Shown piece by piece: positions 10,458 to 22,800 of a stretch of DNA of 64,000 bases; within the stretch, counting starts at the first letter, position 1, and the number at the start of each line of letters is the position of its first letter. The stretch lies in the NCBI GenBank assembly GCA_020137815.1, contig CM035355.1:186001-250000 (forward strand), written 5' to 3'. The translations under genes were made by a program, and so were the position numbers. The notes under the pieces were generated by a model. That model was given only the letters and a program-made list of their open reading frames with translations, did not search any database and was not told the origin of the DNA. The DNA comes from Hormiphora californensis (Eukaryota; Ctenophora; Tentaculata; Cydippida; Pleurobrachiidae).

Positions 10458-11134
10458 TTGGTGACATTGACACCTAGTGCGTGCGAGATCGAGGTCGCAC
10501 AGCGACCGAGATCGAGCTCGCACATAGGTGTCCGCTCCGCCCCCTAAAAAAGGGTCGTGTCTTTCAAGCCAAATTGCACGTGATCCACTGGACCGATTTG
10601 CATCCGGTTTGTCGCAAAAGACTACAAATTGGTCCTAGTTTACTGGAAAATACCCGAGAAGTTTGTCTGTCAACAGGAAGTGGGTCAAAATTGACACTGA
10701 AGTCAAATCTATAATCTGGCTTCCGAGCCTTTTTGCACCACTCCCAGACGGTGTAGAATGAATCTGAGGGTATCAGAAGATAGGTTGAACTCTTGTGAGT
10801 ACTGGAAAATACCCGGCATTAATAGCTGATGCTAATTGCATCAACATATCTCCCAATATCTTCTTAATCGCATGGGCGTAGTGCAGAAACTCTCGGAAGC
10901 CAGATTACAGGTTTGACTTCAGTGTCAATTTTGACCCACTTCCTGTTGACAGACAAACTTCTCGGGTATTTTCCAGTATATTAGGATCATTTGTAGTCTT
11001 TTGCGACAAACCGGATGCAAATCGGTCCAGTGGATCGTGTGCAACATCCCTTGAAAGAAACGACCCTTTTTGAGGCGGAGCAGACACCTGTGTGTGAGCT
11101 CAATCTTGGTCGCGCACGGTGTCTATGTCACCAA
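10458..11134. mobile_element. Foldback element with 9-bp TSD, Mutator-like
   Basis: GGTATTCAT is duplicated at 10449-10457 and 11135-11143. The ends are TTGGTGACATTGACACC and GGTGTCTATGTCACCAA. The arms extend for over 200 bp; gaagtttgtctgtcaacagg is mirrored at about 10945. A 9-bp TSD with long TIRs points to Mutator-like mobilisation. No transposase. A diverged partial copy starts at 18474. Confidence 0.82.
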
Positions 11135-11306
11135 GGTATTCATATGGGATCTTTCCAAACGTTTCGGTCTCCAAATTTCGCAAAAAGTGGCTCAAAAGAT
11201 CTGAAGATCTAAATTGAGAGCTGGAGCCCAAAATACCTCGGATCATCATGGAACTCTCAACTAAAAACCATTTTAGCAAAGTCTCAGACCCAGAAAACAA
11301 GAATTA

Positions 11307-11520
11307 TCACTGCGCTGGCAAGCGCAAAGGTTGCCATCCCCCCCCCCCAAAGCGCCGCCAGAAACGCAGCTATACGTTTTATGGGTGTTTTGGCTGAAAA
11401 TCCAGATTTTAGAAGGCTATAGCGTGGCTCCCTTTCATGTCATTTGACTTGAAATTTGGAATGTATACCCGGCTTGGGGTCTTTGACTCAAGTTTAAAAT
11501 TTCAAGTCTCTATCTCATCC
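11307..11520 (+). repeat. Dispersed repeat with TCACTGCGCTGGCAAGCGC start
   Basis: It starts A|TCACTGCGCTGGCAAGCGCAAAGG with a small terminal hairpin (GCGCTggcaAGCGC). The same start occurs at 16112, 33015, 21530 (variant), 33825 (variant) and 58758 (variant), and on the minus strand at 46634. Downstream text shares motifs such as GACTTGAAATTTGGAATGTA and AAATTTCAAGT. The consistent TC start after A is Helitron-like, but no 3' terminus was identified. Confidence 0.5.
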
Positions 11521-11588
11521 TAGAATTGAAGTTACAGATAGGTCCCATTTGCCATGAATTCATGTAACAGTGCTGCTTGTAGTCAAAA

Positions 11589-11727
11589 TACCGTAATGAA
11601 AATACAGTAAGGAGACGCGCACGGTGCATAACACACGGCAAAAAGTTCATGTGTAAGCACGTACTAGCGCCCTGATTGGTCACGGTTGCGCGTCGTCTTA
11701 CTGTATCTTCGTTTTCCATTACCGTTT
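11589..11727. repeat. Small inverted repeat
   Basis: TACCGTAATGAAAATACAGT and the GACGCGCA block near the left are mirrored by TGCGCGTCGTCTTACTGTAT and CCATTACCGT at the right. The following 11730-13211 is intronic sequence with no further gene or clear element. Confidence 0.5.
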
Positions 11728-13211
11728 TCCCACTACAAGCGACCGTGTAACACACGTATACGCGTGTGCGTAGGAGAGACGCTTTTTATAAACCATATTC
11801 ACGCCAAACGAAAAGAGATAGAAACTTCTCGTTTTCACAGCTGGTAGATCTACTGGATGTGTGTGCATTAGTCGATATGTGGTCTCTTTTAATCGCCAGG
11901 AACGTCCCACAGAACGTCTTAAAGTCGTCATTTTTCAGACTCTGACCAAAATTCTTTGAGGATTCTAATCGAAAAACGAAGGTTGTTCCACAATGATCGG
12001 GACTGTTATAGGTGTAGCTAAAAAACTAGACAACTTAGGGAAATTCTGCCGACAGCATCGTGTTTTTGGGATCATTTTCTCTTATAAGAAGCTTCGTTAA
12101 GATCCTGTTGCGTTTTTATAGTAGGAACCAGGAAGTGTACTTTACAAATCTCACTTTTTTCGCCGCTGCAAATGAAAAAAGTGACTTTTTTCAAGAAGCT
12201 CTGAGGTCCCTTAAAATTCATTAATCAATAAAATAAACAGTGCTAGGTGTTCGGAAATTGTCTGGGCTTAAACATAAGCGGATTATTTTTTCATGAAGTT
12301 TTAATTTGTGCGGCGCAGTAGTCATTTCCTGTTGAACCTTAAAATCCGAATTTTCAAGAAACTGTGGCCCTTGCCAGTACATTATAGAGGTTCCAAAACA
12401 CAATCTTGATAGCTAAAAGTATAATTGAAACGATTATCTTTGTGAATCCATTCATTTAAAATCTTTAAATGGTCATTTTGATACCTTTTTTGGGGTTTTA
12501 AAAAAGTTGCCCCAAAATCGCCACTGTTTTTAGTCATTTTTAGTCATTTTTTGGGAACTTTTGCCGATATTGAACAACTAAACCGAATTTTTCCAACGAA
12601 TTTCACACAAATGACTCAATTAGGTCCAAGTCTAACCCCTCACGGCGTAAAATCAAATGTCGGTCATAATAAGGTACCTTAATTGGTCGATAATTGGTCG
12701 GGCAGCGGAGGATATTTCGAGATGTTGAAAATTGGCCCTAAATCCGGAACCAAACAGTTAGCGACAAAACTAATACCAGTTTTTCTCTTTCAAATTAAGT
12801 AATTGACCCAGTTTGATTCAGGGGCTTGCATAGCGTGGTGTATGGCCCAAGTCCCAATCATTGTGGAACAACCTAATAGAAAGAAAATTTTCGAAACTTT
12901 CAGAAACTATATTGTGAATTTTCAAAACTACATGTATAAGGGTCTTAAAACGCGTCTGAAGTGTTATGACTGTTTAAAAATAGATATGACGATATGGGTT
13001 TTTTCGCCATAGCGGACTCAAATCTCATCCAATCGATCTCAAACTTGGTCAGTATCTTTATCTAGGTAATCCCGATGATATGACGCTTTAATTGTGACGT
13101 CATGATTAATTAGATTTAGTTGTTAGATTTAGTTGCACCATTTCGTCATATCTTCGTATCTTGGACATCTAGATTCCCCTGTTTTAAAGTACTTCAACCA
13201 TTTCCCTTTTA

Positions 13212-14542
13212 GTCAGGGCATATGATGTCAATTTCATGGTGATTTTCGGCATAATTGTTATAAAGCTAATTCCACTTCTAGGAGGTCCTATTAGGCCCCT
13301 AGAACCACCAAAAAAAATGTTCGCGATCTGGTGGATGAAGAACTGAAGAAGTTGGGTTTCCGGGCCACGCCCTTCTACTAACTTTTTAGCCTAAGGCTTA
13401 AAAATGCCAAAACTGTGCTTAGGGTAGGAGTAGGGACAAAATCAAAGGCACTAGAGTGCTCAGCGTCCTCGCATTAGTGGGGGTAGGTGCTGAAATTAAG
13501 TCTCTATCTCATCTGGTTAATTAGATAATTGGATAATTAGCTCTGTGCATAGCCGTTTTTGGCCATATGGATATAGCCATATTAGGAAAGGAGTAGAGAC
13601 AAAACCGAGGGCACTAAAGTGTTCAGCGTCCTCGAATTAGTGGGGGTAGGTGCTGGAATTAAGTCTCTATCTCATCTGGTTAATTAGATAATTGGATAAT
13701 TAGGTCTGGGCATAGCCATTTTTGGCCATATGGCTATAGCCACTTAGGAATGGTTTATCGACTTTTCATTGGTGCCATTTTGTTCAGAAAAAAATTTCAA
13801 TCTAAAAGTTGTGGAAAAATTTAGAGCCTATCTCTTACCGTTTTGGCGTTATTTGCGGTCAAAGTAGGCCAATTAACTAATATTTTTGGCTTTTTCGGCT
13901 GATTTGGCATACTTTGACCGCAAATAACGCCAAAACGGTAAGAGATAGGCTCTAAATTTTTCCACAATTCTCATATTGAAATTTTTTTCTGAACAAAATG
14001 GCACCAATGAAAAGTCGATAAACCATTCCTAAGTGGCTATAGCCATATGACCAAAAATGGCTATGCCCAGACCTAATTATCCAATTATCTAATTAACCAG
14101 ATGAGATAGAGACTTAATTCCAGCACCTACCCCCACTAATTCAAGGACGCTGAACACTTTAGTGCCCTCGGTTTTGTCTCTACTCTTTTCCTAATATGGC
14201 TATAGCCATATGGCCAAAAACGGCTATGCACAGAGCTAATTATCCAATTATCTAATTAACCAGATGAGATAGAGACTTAATTCCAGCACCTACCCCCACT
14301 AATGCGAGGACGCTGAACACTCTAGTGCCTTTGATTTTGTCCCTACTCCTACCCTAAGCACAGTTTTGGCGTTTTTAAGCCTTAGGCTAAAAAGTAGAAG
14401 GGCGTGGCCCGGAAACCCAACTTCTTCATCCACCAAATCGCGAACATTTTTTTTGGTGGTTCTAGGGACCCAATAGGACCTCCTAGAAGTGGAATTAGCT
14501 TTATAACAATTATGCCGAAAATCTACCATCATATGCCCTGAC
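13212..14542. mobile_element. Long foldback (family F, copy A), TA target
   Basis: TIR GTCAGGGCATATGATG at both ends, flanked by TA. Nearly the whole 1331 bp is one inverted repeat folding at about 13880. Each arm holds two direct copies of a conserved module: GGAGTAGRGACAAAA, CAGCGTCCTCG, TTAGTGGGGGTAGGTGCTG, then TCTCTATCTCATCTGGTTAA. The same module is in copies B to F (18961, 23875, 41215, 55205 and 60546). No coding capacity. It lies in the intron between the 10.3- and 18.0-kb exons. Confidence 0.85.
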
Positions 14543-14685
14543 TATTGTTGGAATGTGTAATCTGTATTCCATTTTGATCATTGTTCCTCAAAACCAGACG
14601 TCGTACGTGTCCTCAGATCCACAATTATTGCATTTGGCAGGTCGGAATAATCTCGACACCGAAATAAACATTTCAAATATATATA

Positions 14686-14857
14686 CAGTCGGACCCCGAT
14701 TGAACGGCACCCTCGGGGGAAAGGGTTTTGTCCGTTAAATCGGGGTGTCCGCTAAATCGGGGTCAAATATGGTTGATTTTCTATATCGGTGGAAGATTAT
14801 TCTGCCGTTAAATCGGGGTGCCGCTAAATCGGGGGCCGTAAAATCGGGGTCCGACTG
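14686..14857. mobile_element. pogo/Tigger-type MITE, 172 bp
   Basis: CAGTCGGACCCCGATT at the left and its complement at the right, flanked by TA. The interior is a series of CCG(T/C)TAAATCGG modules. The CAGT-start TIR with TA TSD is characteristic of pogo-like Tc1/mariner elements. Confidence 0.85.
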
Positions 14858-14937
14858 TATTATCTTACTATATAATGCAAAAACACCCGAAACTTGATCC
14901 CACCCATGCATGTTTGGTGGTCCCTAAATCGTCGTCA

Positions 14938-15110
14938 TCAAGATCAGATCACATCACCCAACATGCATGATCAGATCACCCTACTGAGGATCAGATCCCC
15001 CCACCCAAGATCAGATCATACCATTGAGGATCAGATCACCCCACCCATGATTAGATCACCCCAGTGAGTATCAGATCATCCCAGTGGTTATCAGATCCCA
15101 CATTTCACCC
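14938..15110. repeat. Degenerate 22-23-bp tandem repeat
   Basis: About eight units of the form GATCAGATCACCCCAC plus 5-7 variable bases, in an array of recurring GATCAGATC words. Confidence 0.65.
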
Positions 15111-15287
15111 AGCAGTCCACTGTGCGTGATGAGATCCCCATATAGAGTAGAAAATAGACAAAGACGACAGAGAAATTGAGATAGAAATGGCCATCCGTAG
15201 GATGGCCTGGGTCCACTAGTATGTATTTCAAATACACATGTCTATTTCAACTGAAATATATATGTATTTCAAATATATATATGTATT

Positions 15288-16092
15288 TCAAATGCTAATA
15301 AGGGGGTTGGACATGTGATACGATTCTGGGACGCCTAGGAGACGATCCGAGATATAATGGAACATGATTCGGGGAAGCCAATCAAGAGTGTTAGACGATA
15401 TGAGACACGATTCGGGGAAGGTTTCTATCGCTTTCCATCCCTATGACCCTATCTACATCTCTGTGTCTCTCTATCTGTCTTGCTTTCTTTCTCTATCTCC
15501 CTCTTTCTCTATCACTTTCTCCAAGGGAGAAAGGGAAACATGGAGAAAAAGAGATACCCATAACTTTTTACCGAATGAGAAAAGACAGTTGAGCTCCGTG
15601 GTTTGTATAGGTTTCGTCGCTTTCCTAGCAGGTAGATGTAGGCGCCTAGCCTCTCGTTCGTTTCTCGCAGATTGTCGGTTTAGCTAGAGAAACCGGATTG
15701 GAAGGAGGTGGCGGCATTGAAGGACTAATGGTCAGGGAGGTCAAGAAGATATCCTCCATTCAATTCGCATGGCTAAACCGTGTCTTCTCATTCGGTTAAA
15801 AGTTATGGGTATCTCTCTTTCTCCATGTTTCTCTTTCTCCCTTGGAGAAAGTGATAGAGAAAGAGGGAGATAGAGAAAGAAAGCGAGACAGACAGAGAGA
15901 CACAGAGATGTGGATAGGGTCATAGGGATGGAAAGCGATAGAAACCTTTCCCGAATCGTGTCTCATATCGTCTAACACTCTTGATTGGCTTCCCCGAATC
16001 ACATGGTTCATAACCCGTATTGTCTCTCACTGCTAATAAGGCGTCCCAGAATCGTATCACATGTCCATCCCCCTCATTAGCATTTGAATTTC
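15288..16092. repeat. Foldback of the GATTCGGGGAAGC family
   Basis: The arms run from TTTCAAATGCTAATAAGGGG to the mirrored CCCCCTCATTAGCATTTGAA. Each contains ACATGATTCGGGGAAGCCAA, GTTAGACGATATGAGACACG and a CT-rich block with TTTCTCCAAGGGAGAAA. Related modules occur in 42283-42962 and in the centre of 52887-54781. Confidence 0.75.
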
Positions 16093-16111
16093 ATATTGTA
16101 TATATTTGAAA

Positions 16112-16395
16112 TCACTGCGCTGGCAAGCGCAAAGGTGACCCCATCCATCCCCCGAAAAAAAATTCCCCAAAAACGGCCCGCTTGCTCACAGCGTATATAT
16201 AGTTATTTCATACTTTTAGACCATTTTGGCACTTTTTGACATGCCATAACTCCCGAACCGGAAGAGCTAGGAAGCTGAAATTTTGTACTTAGAAGCTTCT
16301 TGTAGACCTCTATCGATGGTAAAAATTTCAAGTGGCTAGCTCTTTTCGTTCAAAAGTTATAACACCACCCCCAAAACAGAAAATTCAGTGTGGGG
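16112..16395 (+). repeat. Dispersed repeat with TCACTGCGCTGGCAAGCGC start
   Basis: Same start as at 11307, again after an A. The body contains AGGAAGCTGAAATTTTGTAC and AAATTTCAAGTGGCTAGCTC, shared with copies near 21.75 and 34.05 kb. The following 16396-17063 is intronic, with a tgacgtcatt-type palindrome cluster at 16565-16605 but no gene. Confidence 0.45.
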
Positions 16396-17063
16396 ATAAC
16401 TAGGTTGATACATATATATATATATAGATGTATAGACGCTTTGTTACCTTCCGTTTGGTCCCAGTTTGGGACGAACCAGACATCGTACGACCTTAAACCA
16501 AGCGGCATTCGACAGATAATTGTCTCGTGCATGTACCCATCTGGGTGGCGACTCTCCATCTTACCTATGACGCGCGCAATGACGTCACGAGTGACGTCAT
16601 TGCGCGAGACCGACTAACTTTTTTCAAACGCCTCTAGCACCCTGAAGACGTTTTCCGATTTCTGATTTGACGAAAAATCGTTACCGGCAAATCGTCTGAA
16701 CTTTCAGATACTATATAGCGAATTTTCGTAGCTTGTCATTTTGAGCCCTTAAATCGCGTCGGAAGTCAAACATTTGACGAAAAATTCAGCAAATTGAAAG
16801 TTTTTCGAGCAAAAACTCCCTTTCCTGACCACTGTGGTCAATGAAACTTTACAAGCTCCTTTGGGGTATTGATTAAAAATATATCATGATGCAATTACGT
16901 CGTTACGACGTCACTAATCACGTCAAATGACGTCATTATGACGTCTAAAATACGATTTTCACAGAAATTCGTCTCGTTTCTCATATAACGCATCATTTCG
17001 ACAATATTACATCATGGAATAATGTCATGCTGCGATTAGAAACCAAAAAGGGACCTAAATTAA

Positions 17064-17460
<397 letters not shown>

Positions 17461-17508
17461 TTAATACATATATATTTCAGTTAGACATGTGTATTTGAAA
17501 TACATATA

Positions 17509-17680
17509 CAGTCGGACCCCGATTTACCGGGATGCTCGGGGGAAAGGGTTTTGCCCGGTAAATCGGGGTGCCCGGTATATCGGGGTGATATTCCATTAAT
17601 TTCCTAAATCGGGGGAAGTTTTTCCTCCCGGTAAATCGGGGTTCCGGTAAATCGGGGCCCGGTAAATTGGGGTCCGACTG
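17509..17680. mobile_element. pogo/Tigger-type MITE, 172 bp, second subfamily
   Basis: CAGTCGGACCCCGATT ends, TA flanks. The interior uses CCGGTAAATCGG modules instead of the CCGTTAAATCGG modules of the 14686 copy. It sits in a TTTGAAATACATATA context. Confidence 0.85.
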
Positions 17681-17904
17681 TATATTTGAAATACATATAT
17701 TTCGGTGTCGAGATTCTTCCGACCTGCCGTTGAGTTTGGTTTATATTCGGGTAGGGGGGCCTTGCCAGGCCCCGAATGTTTTTTATCTGGTATTAAGGGC
17801 CTGTCGGCTCGGCCCCGTTGATCTTAGGGGGGATGGGTTGAGTTTGGTTTATATTCGGGTCGAGGGGCCTTACCAGGCCCCAAATAACTAGTAATAGTTA
17901 ATAC

Positions 17905-18060
17905 CTGTACAAAAAATGGGAGAACGTAGGGTGAAGTAAGAATTTCATCGAGTTGTAGCAACTTATCGGTATGGTCACCAAACAATGCAGGATCTCGTTT
18001 TCTTCTTAGTTTAGTTACCTCTTGTATACGTTTTTCACATGCAGACTTGGCTACTTTGCA
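17905..18060 (-). CDS. SNX25: SNX25-like exon: PXA-RGS linker and first RGS helices
   Basis: Acceptor ttttgttccag, donor CAG|GTATTA; 156 bp, phase 0 at both ends, 52 codons. It begins CKVAKSACEKRIQEVTKL, matching the conserved A-K-x-x-C-E-K-R-I segment that follows the PXA domain in SNX25. It ends LQLDEILTSPYVLPFFVQ, the L-x-(D/E)-I-L...(F/Y)F opening of the RGS-like fold. The next exon continues FLEKEGDYGT without a frame change. This exon and the 20.4-kb exon together gave the SNX25 identification. Confidence 0.9.
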
Positions 18061-18473
18061 CTGGAACAAAATTGATTAACAGTTTTCAGTTTTCACACTG
18101 CTCAAAACTTAGTGCCAAGCATGAACCATTGCCACCTATTCTTGCTTCGCGAGTAATTATACCTTAACCCGGTAGGTGCCCGCCCCGTTGAGAGGAATTC
18201 CCGTGTGTGTAACAAAAGTACGCGTTTTACTAGCTCTACTAAACCCCTAATTATCGCCTCAATTGGGATCATGATATATTGTATGGGTGCCTGGTGGGTA
18301 TTTTCCCATACTCACAAAGCCATGAAGATTCACCCAATACCCGCAGATTGTCCCAGGACCGAATAGGAACTAAGAGCTTGAAGCCGAGTTTAAAAAAAAG
18401 CTCATGGCAATTTTGACCCACTAATCCCCAAATAAATAGCGCCGTACAGGTTAACTAGCCCATGCAGTTGGTC

Positions 18474-18780
18474 ACACTGATACCTGAGTGAGATCGACGT
18501 CGTGCGCGACTGAGATCGATCTCACATACAGGTCTCTGCCCCGTTATTGATTTTAGAGCAAACTTTTTCAAAGACCTGGCTGCAAGGAACTACTGAACCG
18601 ATTTGCATCTCGTTTGTTGCCCCTGGCAGATAATTATCTCTAATTTTACGGAAAATACCCGCGAGTATCAGTATTTGAGGAATAGTGGGTTAAAATTGAC
18701 TCTAAACATGGGCAATTCTTTAAAGACCTGGAGCCAACCCGTGCAGCTCGTACAGTTGAAACAATACTAACAACCCATTC
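18474..18780 (+). repeat. Diverged partial copy of the 9-bp-TSD foldback family
   Basis: It begins TTGGTCACACTGATACCTGA and continues GAGATCGACGTCG, AACCGATTTGCATC, GGAAAATACCCG. This is the same order as the left arm of 10458-11134. Sequence at 18290-18440 carries some of the same words inverted. No right terminus was recognised. Confidence 0.55.
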
Positions 18781-18960
18781 AAAAGAGGTGTGGCGCCGCA
18801 CTTCGGTACTTTTCGTTAAATAATTGCGGATTTATGGTGCAAAAATGCGCGTTTTCGCCATATTTTGACGAATTTCAAATCATTTCACTGCCAGGCCAAT
18901 GTTCTGACCACGGTTCTCACACACTATAAAGTCGAATTTTTTGAAGTTTTCACCCCCTTA

Positions 18961-19959
18961 GTCAGGGCATATGATGCCAAAATAAATTAAAAATGGGCAT
19001 AATTGTTATCAAGCTAATTTCACTTCTAGTAGGCTCTATTAGGTCCCTAGAAACACCAAAAAAATTGGCCGCGGTTTTATCAATGAAGAAGTTGGGTTTT
19101 TGGGCCACGCCCTTTTACCGATGTTTTTAGCCTTCTGGCGAAACCCAAAACGGGGCTTAGGAAAGGAGTAGAGACAAATCTAAGGACACTAAAATGTGTA
19201 GCGTCCTCGCATTAGTGGGGGTAGGTGCGGAAATTAAGTCTCTATCTCATCTGGTTAATTGGATAATTGGATAATTAGATATGCGCATAACCGTATTTTG
19301 GATAAATGGCTATAGCCACTTAGGAATGGGTTAGAGACTTTTCACTGGTGCCATTTTGTAGGCAATAGCCAAGTTATGGGGGGTCGACGTCGAACTTTTA
19401 AGCTCTATCTCCAACCGTTTGACCGCTATTTGGCATTAAAGATGCTCAAAATGAGCAAAAAACGGTAAAAAGCCCGATTTTGAGCATCTTTAAAGCCAAA
19501 TAGCGGCCAAACGGTTGGAGAAAGAGCTTAAAAGTTCGACGTGTACCCCCCATAACTTGGCTATTGCCTACAAAATGGCACCAGTGAAAAGTCTCTAAAC
19601 CATTCCTAAGTGGCTATAGCCATATAGCCAAAATACGGTTATGCGCATATCTAATTATCCAATTATCTAATTAATCAGATGAGATAAAGACTTAATTTCC
19701 GCACCTACCCCCACTAATGCGAGGACGCTACACATTCTAGTGTCCTTAGATTTGTCTCTACTCCTTTCCTAAGCCCCGTTTTGGTTTTCGCCAGAAGGCT
19801 AAAAACATAGGTAAAAGGGCGTGGCCCAAAAACCCAACTTCTTCATTGATAAAACCGCGGCCAATTTTTTTGGTGTTTCTAGGGACCTAATAGAGCCTAC
19901 TAGAAGTGACATTAGCTTGATAACAATTATGCCCATATTTTGTCATCATATGCCCTGAC
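18961..19959. mobile_element. Long foldback (family F, copy B), TA target
   Basis: TIR GTCAGGGCATATGATG with TA on each side, identical to copy A. One module per arm instead of two. The arms pair to about 19460, where GAGCAAAAAACGGTAAAAAG marks the fold. Non-coding; in the intron between the 18.0- and 20.4-kb exons. Confidence 0.87.
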
Positions 19960-20326
19960 TACCTGGGTAGCGAGTGAGTATTTATTTGCGCGCCGGAAAC
20001 TTGCTTTTGCTCTAACGATTTTGTTTTTTTAACCAATTTCGTCAAAGAAAACTTCTACGGACTCACAAAATTATGCTCTTTCCCGTGATATGCGGTTATT
20101 TGTCGTAAAGTGAAAGCAAGTGGGGGCCGTCACGCACAAATACGACGCTGCGCATGAAAAGGGGGGTGGCAACTTCAAAAAATCCGACTTTAAGAAAAGC
20201 AATATTTTCATCTATGGAAATGGCTTGGTGCCGTCTTTCTAATGATCATGCAATTTGGTCAAGAAATGGCCCTGGGGCAAATAGTTGATCATCTGTATGC
20301 CGACTGGCAACGAAAGTGGTACAAAC

Positions 20327-20471
20327 CTGTTTGATGTAGCGATTAAGGTTCCTGTTTGATAATCGGTTACTTTTGCTGTTTATCTGGGTAGTAATACCTA
20401 ATTCAAAGTCGTCGCCTTGTTTTATACTATCAATTGTTATCGCTTGCATGATTTCAGCAATAACTTTATAC
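20327..20471 (-). CDS. SNX25: SNX25-like exon: end of PXA domain
   Basis: Acceptor tctcataaactcag, donor CAG|GTTTGT; 145 bp. It starts at codon position 3 and ends in phase 0. Encodes YKVIAEIMQAITIDSIKQ, then a polar linker, then LSNRNLNRYIKQ. The segment L-R-Y-(x)-V-x-E-I-(x)-Q-A-x-T-I completed with the upstream exon, and the R-Y-I-x-Q before the next exon, are strongly conserved in SNX25. The phase-2 end of the 25.3-kb exon fits this start exactly. Confidence 0.9.
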
Positions 20472-20511
20472 CTGAGTTTATGAGAAATTAATGAGTTCAA
20501 TTAGCAAGGCA

Positions 20512-21529
20512 TTATATAGTACATAACCTTCTGCACGCATTGCAAGCGCACCATATACGCACAGCAGAGCGTATATGGAGGTGAAATGCATTATACGGGC
20601 TAATAGTGGCTAGATGTTGTATATCTAGTTTTCAATATAAACTGTAATCGGGGGGGGGGACATGTTAATTTTGTTAACTTTGTTAATATTAACATCGAGA
20701 AAACAGGTGATTTATTAACAAAATTAACAAAAAGTTAACAAACGTTAACAAATGCCATTTATGCCATCTAAATCCCCTTTAGCACGTATTTTTAGTATTT
20801 AACACTTGTTCTGCGAGCAAAGTTGTTCATTCTGTACGATTTACATACCCCTATTACCTCTACTACGGCTTTTCTACAGCGATTTATTCCATTTTGTAAT
20901 TGTTAATAAATACTAGCCAAACTAAACCGCAATTGAAGTCAAATGACACTAATCCACATTTTCGCGCCCTAAAAACTAAACAAGACTCATGAATTTACCT
21001 TAAAACAAAAATATCCCAAAAATCAATTTTTCTAAAAAAACACAAGGATTTGTAGCGAAGCAAATTTTCAATCCTTGACCAAAAAATTGATTTTGGGAAA
21101 ATTTTATTTCTTTTTTCAACAGAAACGTGTACATCATCTTATTACGTCCAAAGAATCGATTACCAATTTAAAAATTACGTTAAAGTGAGATTTTATACGC
21201 TAAATTGAAATATTTGTAACATTTGGAATTTTGTCGATTTTGAGCCAAAAAACCTGTATGTCGGACTTTGGTTATCGGAAAAGGCCTTGTATGTGTAAGA
21301 TAATTCATTAAACTATAAAATTAAACCAGTTAAAGTCGTATTATCAGCCAATATTGTTAATTTGTTAATTTTGTTAATTTTGTTAATTAACGTTAATTAA
21401 CAAAATCGAAAAAAAGAGGTGATTTATTAACAATTAACATGTCGTCCCCCCCAGTGCATTTCACACCTATATTGCACGAATGTAACGAGTGCGATATAGG
21501 AGCGCTTGCACAAGCCGTGCAGAAGGTTA
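20512..21529. repeat. TIR-like repeat (ATAACCTTCTGCACG) with nested TTAAC foldback
   Basis: Left end ACATAACCTTCTGCACGCA...GCAAGCGC and right end GCGCTTGCACAAGCCGTGCA then GAAGGTTAT are inverted. Nested at about 20650-21452 is a second inverted pair, GGGGACATGTTAAT / AATTAACATGTCGTCCCC, each arm also carrying AGGTGATTTATTAACAA. Related ends recur at 23478-23600 and 23828-23868. Overlaps the start of a TCACTGCACTGG repeat at 21530. Confidence 0.55.
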
Positions 21530-21840
21530 TCACTGCACTGGCAAGTGCCCCGTGGCCTTAGGGGGGTCTGGGGGCACAGCCCCAGTCATAACAAAACATG
21601 ACTCTGGAACAATTAAGTCCGGCGCGAGAAATTCATTTACCCCCCCCCCCCCAGTGGGGGCCAGTGCAGTATACCATACGGATGCGACAAACGCCCTTTT
21701 TGAGCGCCTGTTTGACCATGTTCCCGATAAACTAGCGAGCTAAAATTTTGTAGTTATAAGTATCTCTACCATTACTGTTAGTGATATAAATTTCAAGTGA
21801 ATCGGTCGTTTCGTTCAAAAGTTACGAGGGTGATCCCAAA
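21530..21840 (+). repeat. Variant of the TCACTG...GGCAAGTG dispersed repeat
   Basis: It starts A|TCACTGCACTGGCAAGTGCC, then C and G homopolymer runs, then AGCTAAAATTTTGTAGT and AAATTTCAAGTGAATCGGTC, shared with the 16.1-kb copy. A similar start is at 33825. Confidence 0.4.
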
Positions 21841-22019
21841 CACACCCTGTGTAGACACTATTTAGGTGCCGGCAGGCACCTCCGACCCGAAGAAAACAGC
21901 AAAAAACGAAAAAAAGAAAAAAAATTTTTTGCCCTTGCACAAAAACCCAAAAATGCCGGCCCTATTAAGAACAAAGAAAGGTCTTTTTTTTGGGGGGGGG
22001 GGGGGGGGGCAAAAAACAT

Positions 22020-22800
22020 GTCAACGATTGTGGCCACACCGTTTGAGATATCGACTTGAAATTTTGTAGGCATGTTCTTGTAGTATTCCTTTGTGTCATG
22101 ACGTTGGCGGATTTTTGAATTTTTAATTAATTTATTAATTATAGGTAATTAAAAATGGTGCAAGGGCACCGTGCCCTTGCACATTGCGTGTTCTGTCCCT
22201 TGCACCGCGCCCTTGCACCAAATTCTATTTTCCGTTCTGCTTAAAATATCGACTTGAAACTTTGTAGGAATGTTCTTCAATCATAAAAGATGATGTTCGA
22301 AAAGTGGGAATAGTCAAAATTAATTAATTAGTTAGTTAGAGCCGTGCAAAAAATGGAATTTGGTGCAAGGGCAGGCAATGTGCAAGGGCAAATGGTGCAA
22401 GGGCAGCCCTTGCACCAATTTTATGATCGAACTGTGTCCACACCGTTTAATATTTTGACACGAAACTTTCTATGCATGTTCTAGTAGCATAACTACGAGT
22501 ACTAGAAGAGCCGTATGATTAATATATCAATTAGGTAATTAATTATAGGCAAATTAATCAAAATTTGCCCTTGCACAATTTGTGCAAATTTCCCCTGAAC
22601 ATGTGCCCTTGCACCATTTTGTTTGCCCATGCACTAAATTATATTTTCCGTTCTGCTTAAAATATCGACTTGAAACTTTCTAGGAATGTTCTTCATGCAT
22701 AAAACATATAATATAATCTACAGAAAGTGGGAATAGTCAAAATTAATTAATTAATTACTTAGAGATTAATTTTGGGGTGGCCCCTGCACAATTTTGGCAA
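22020..22800. repeat. About 205-bp tandem repeat, four units
   Basis: Units share a TATCGACTTGAAA(C/T)TTTGTAGG block (22055, 22245, 22455 and 22665) and AATTAATTAATTA blocks. Many interspersed copies of TGCCCTTGCAC occur in both orientations. No gene. An 18-base G run precedes it near 21990. The 22800-23870 stretch is intronic with repeat fragments. Confidence 0.65.
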
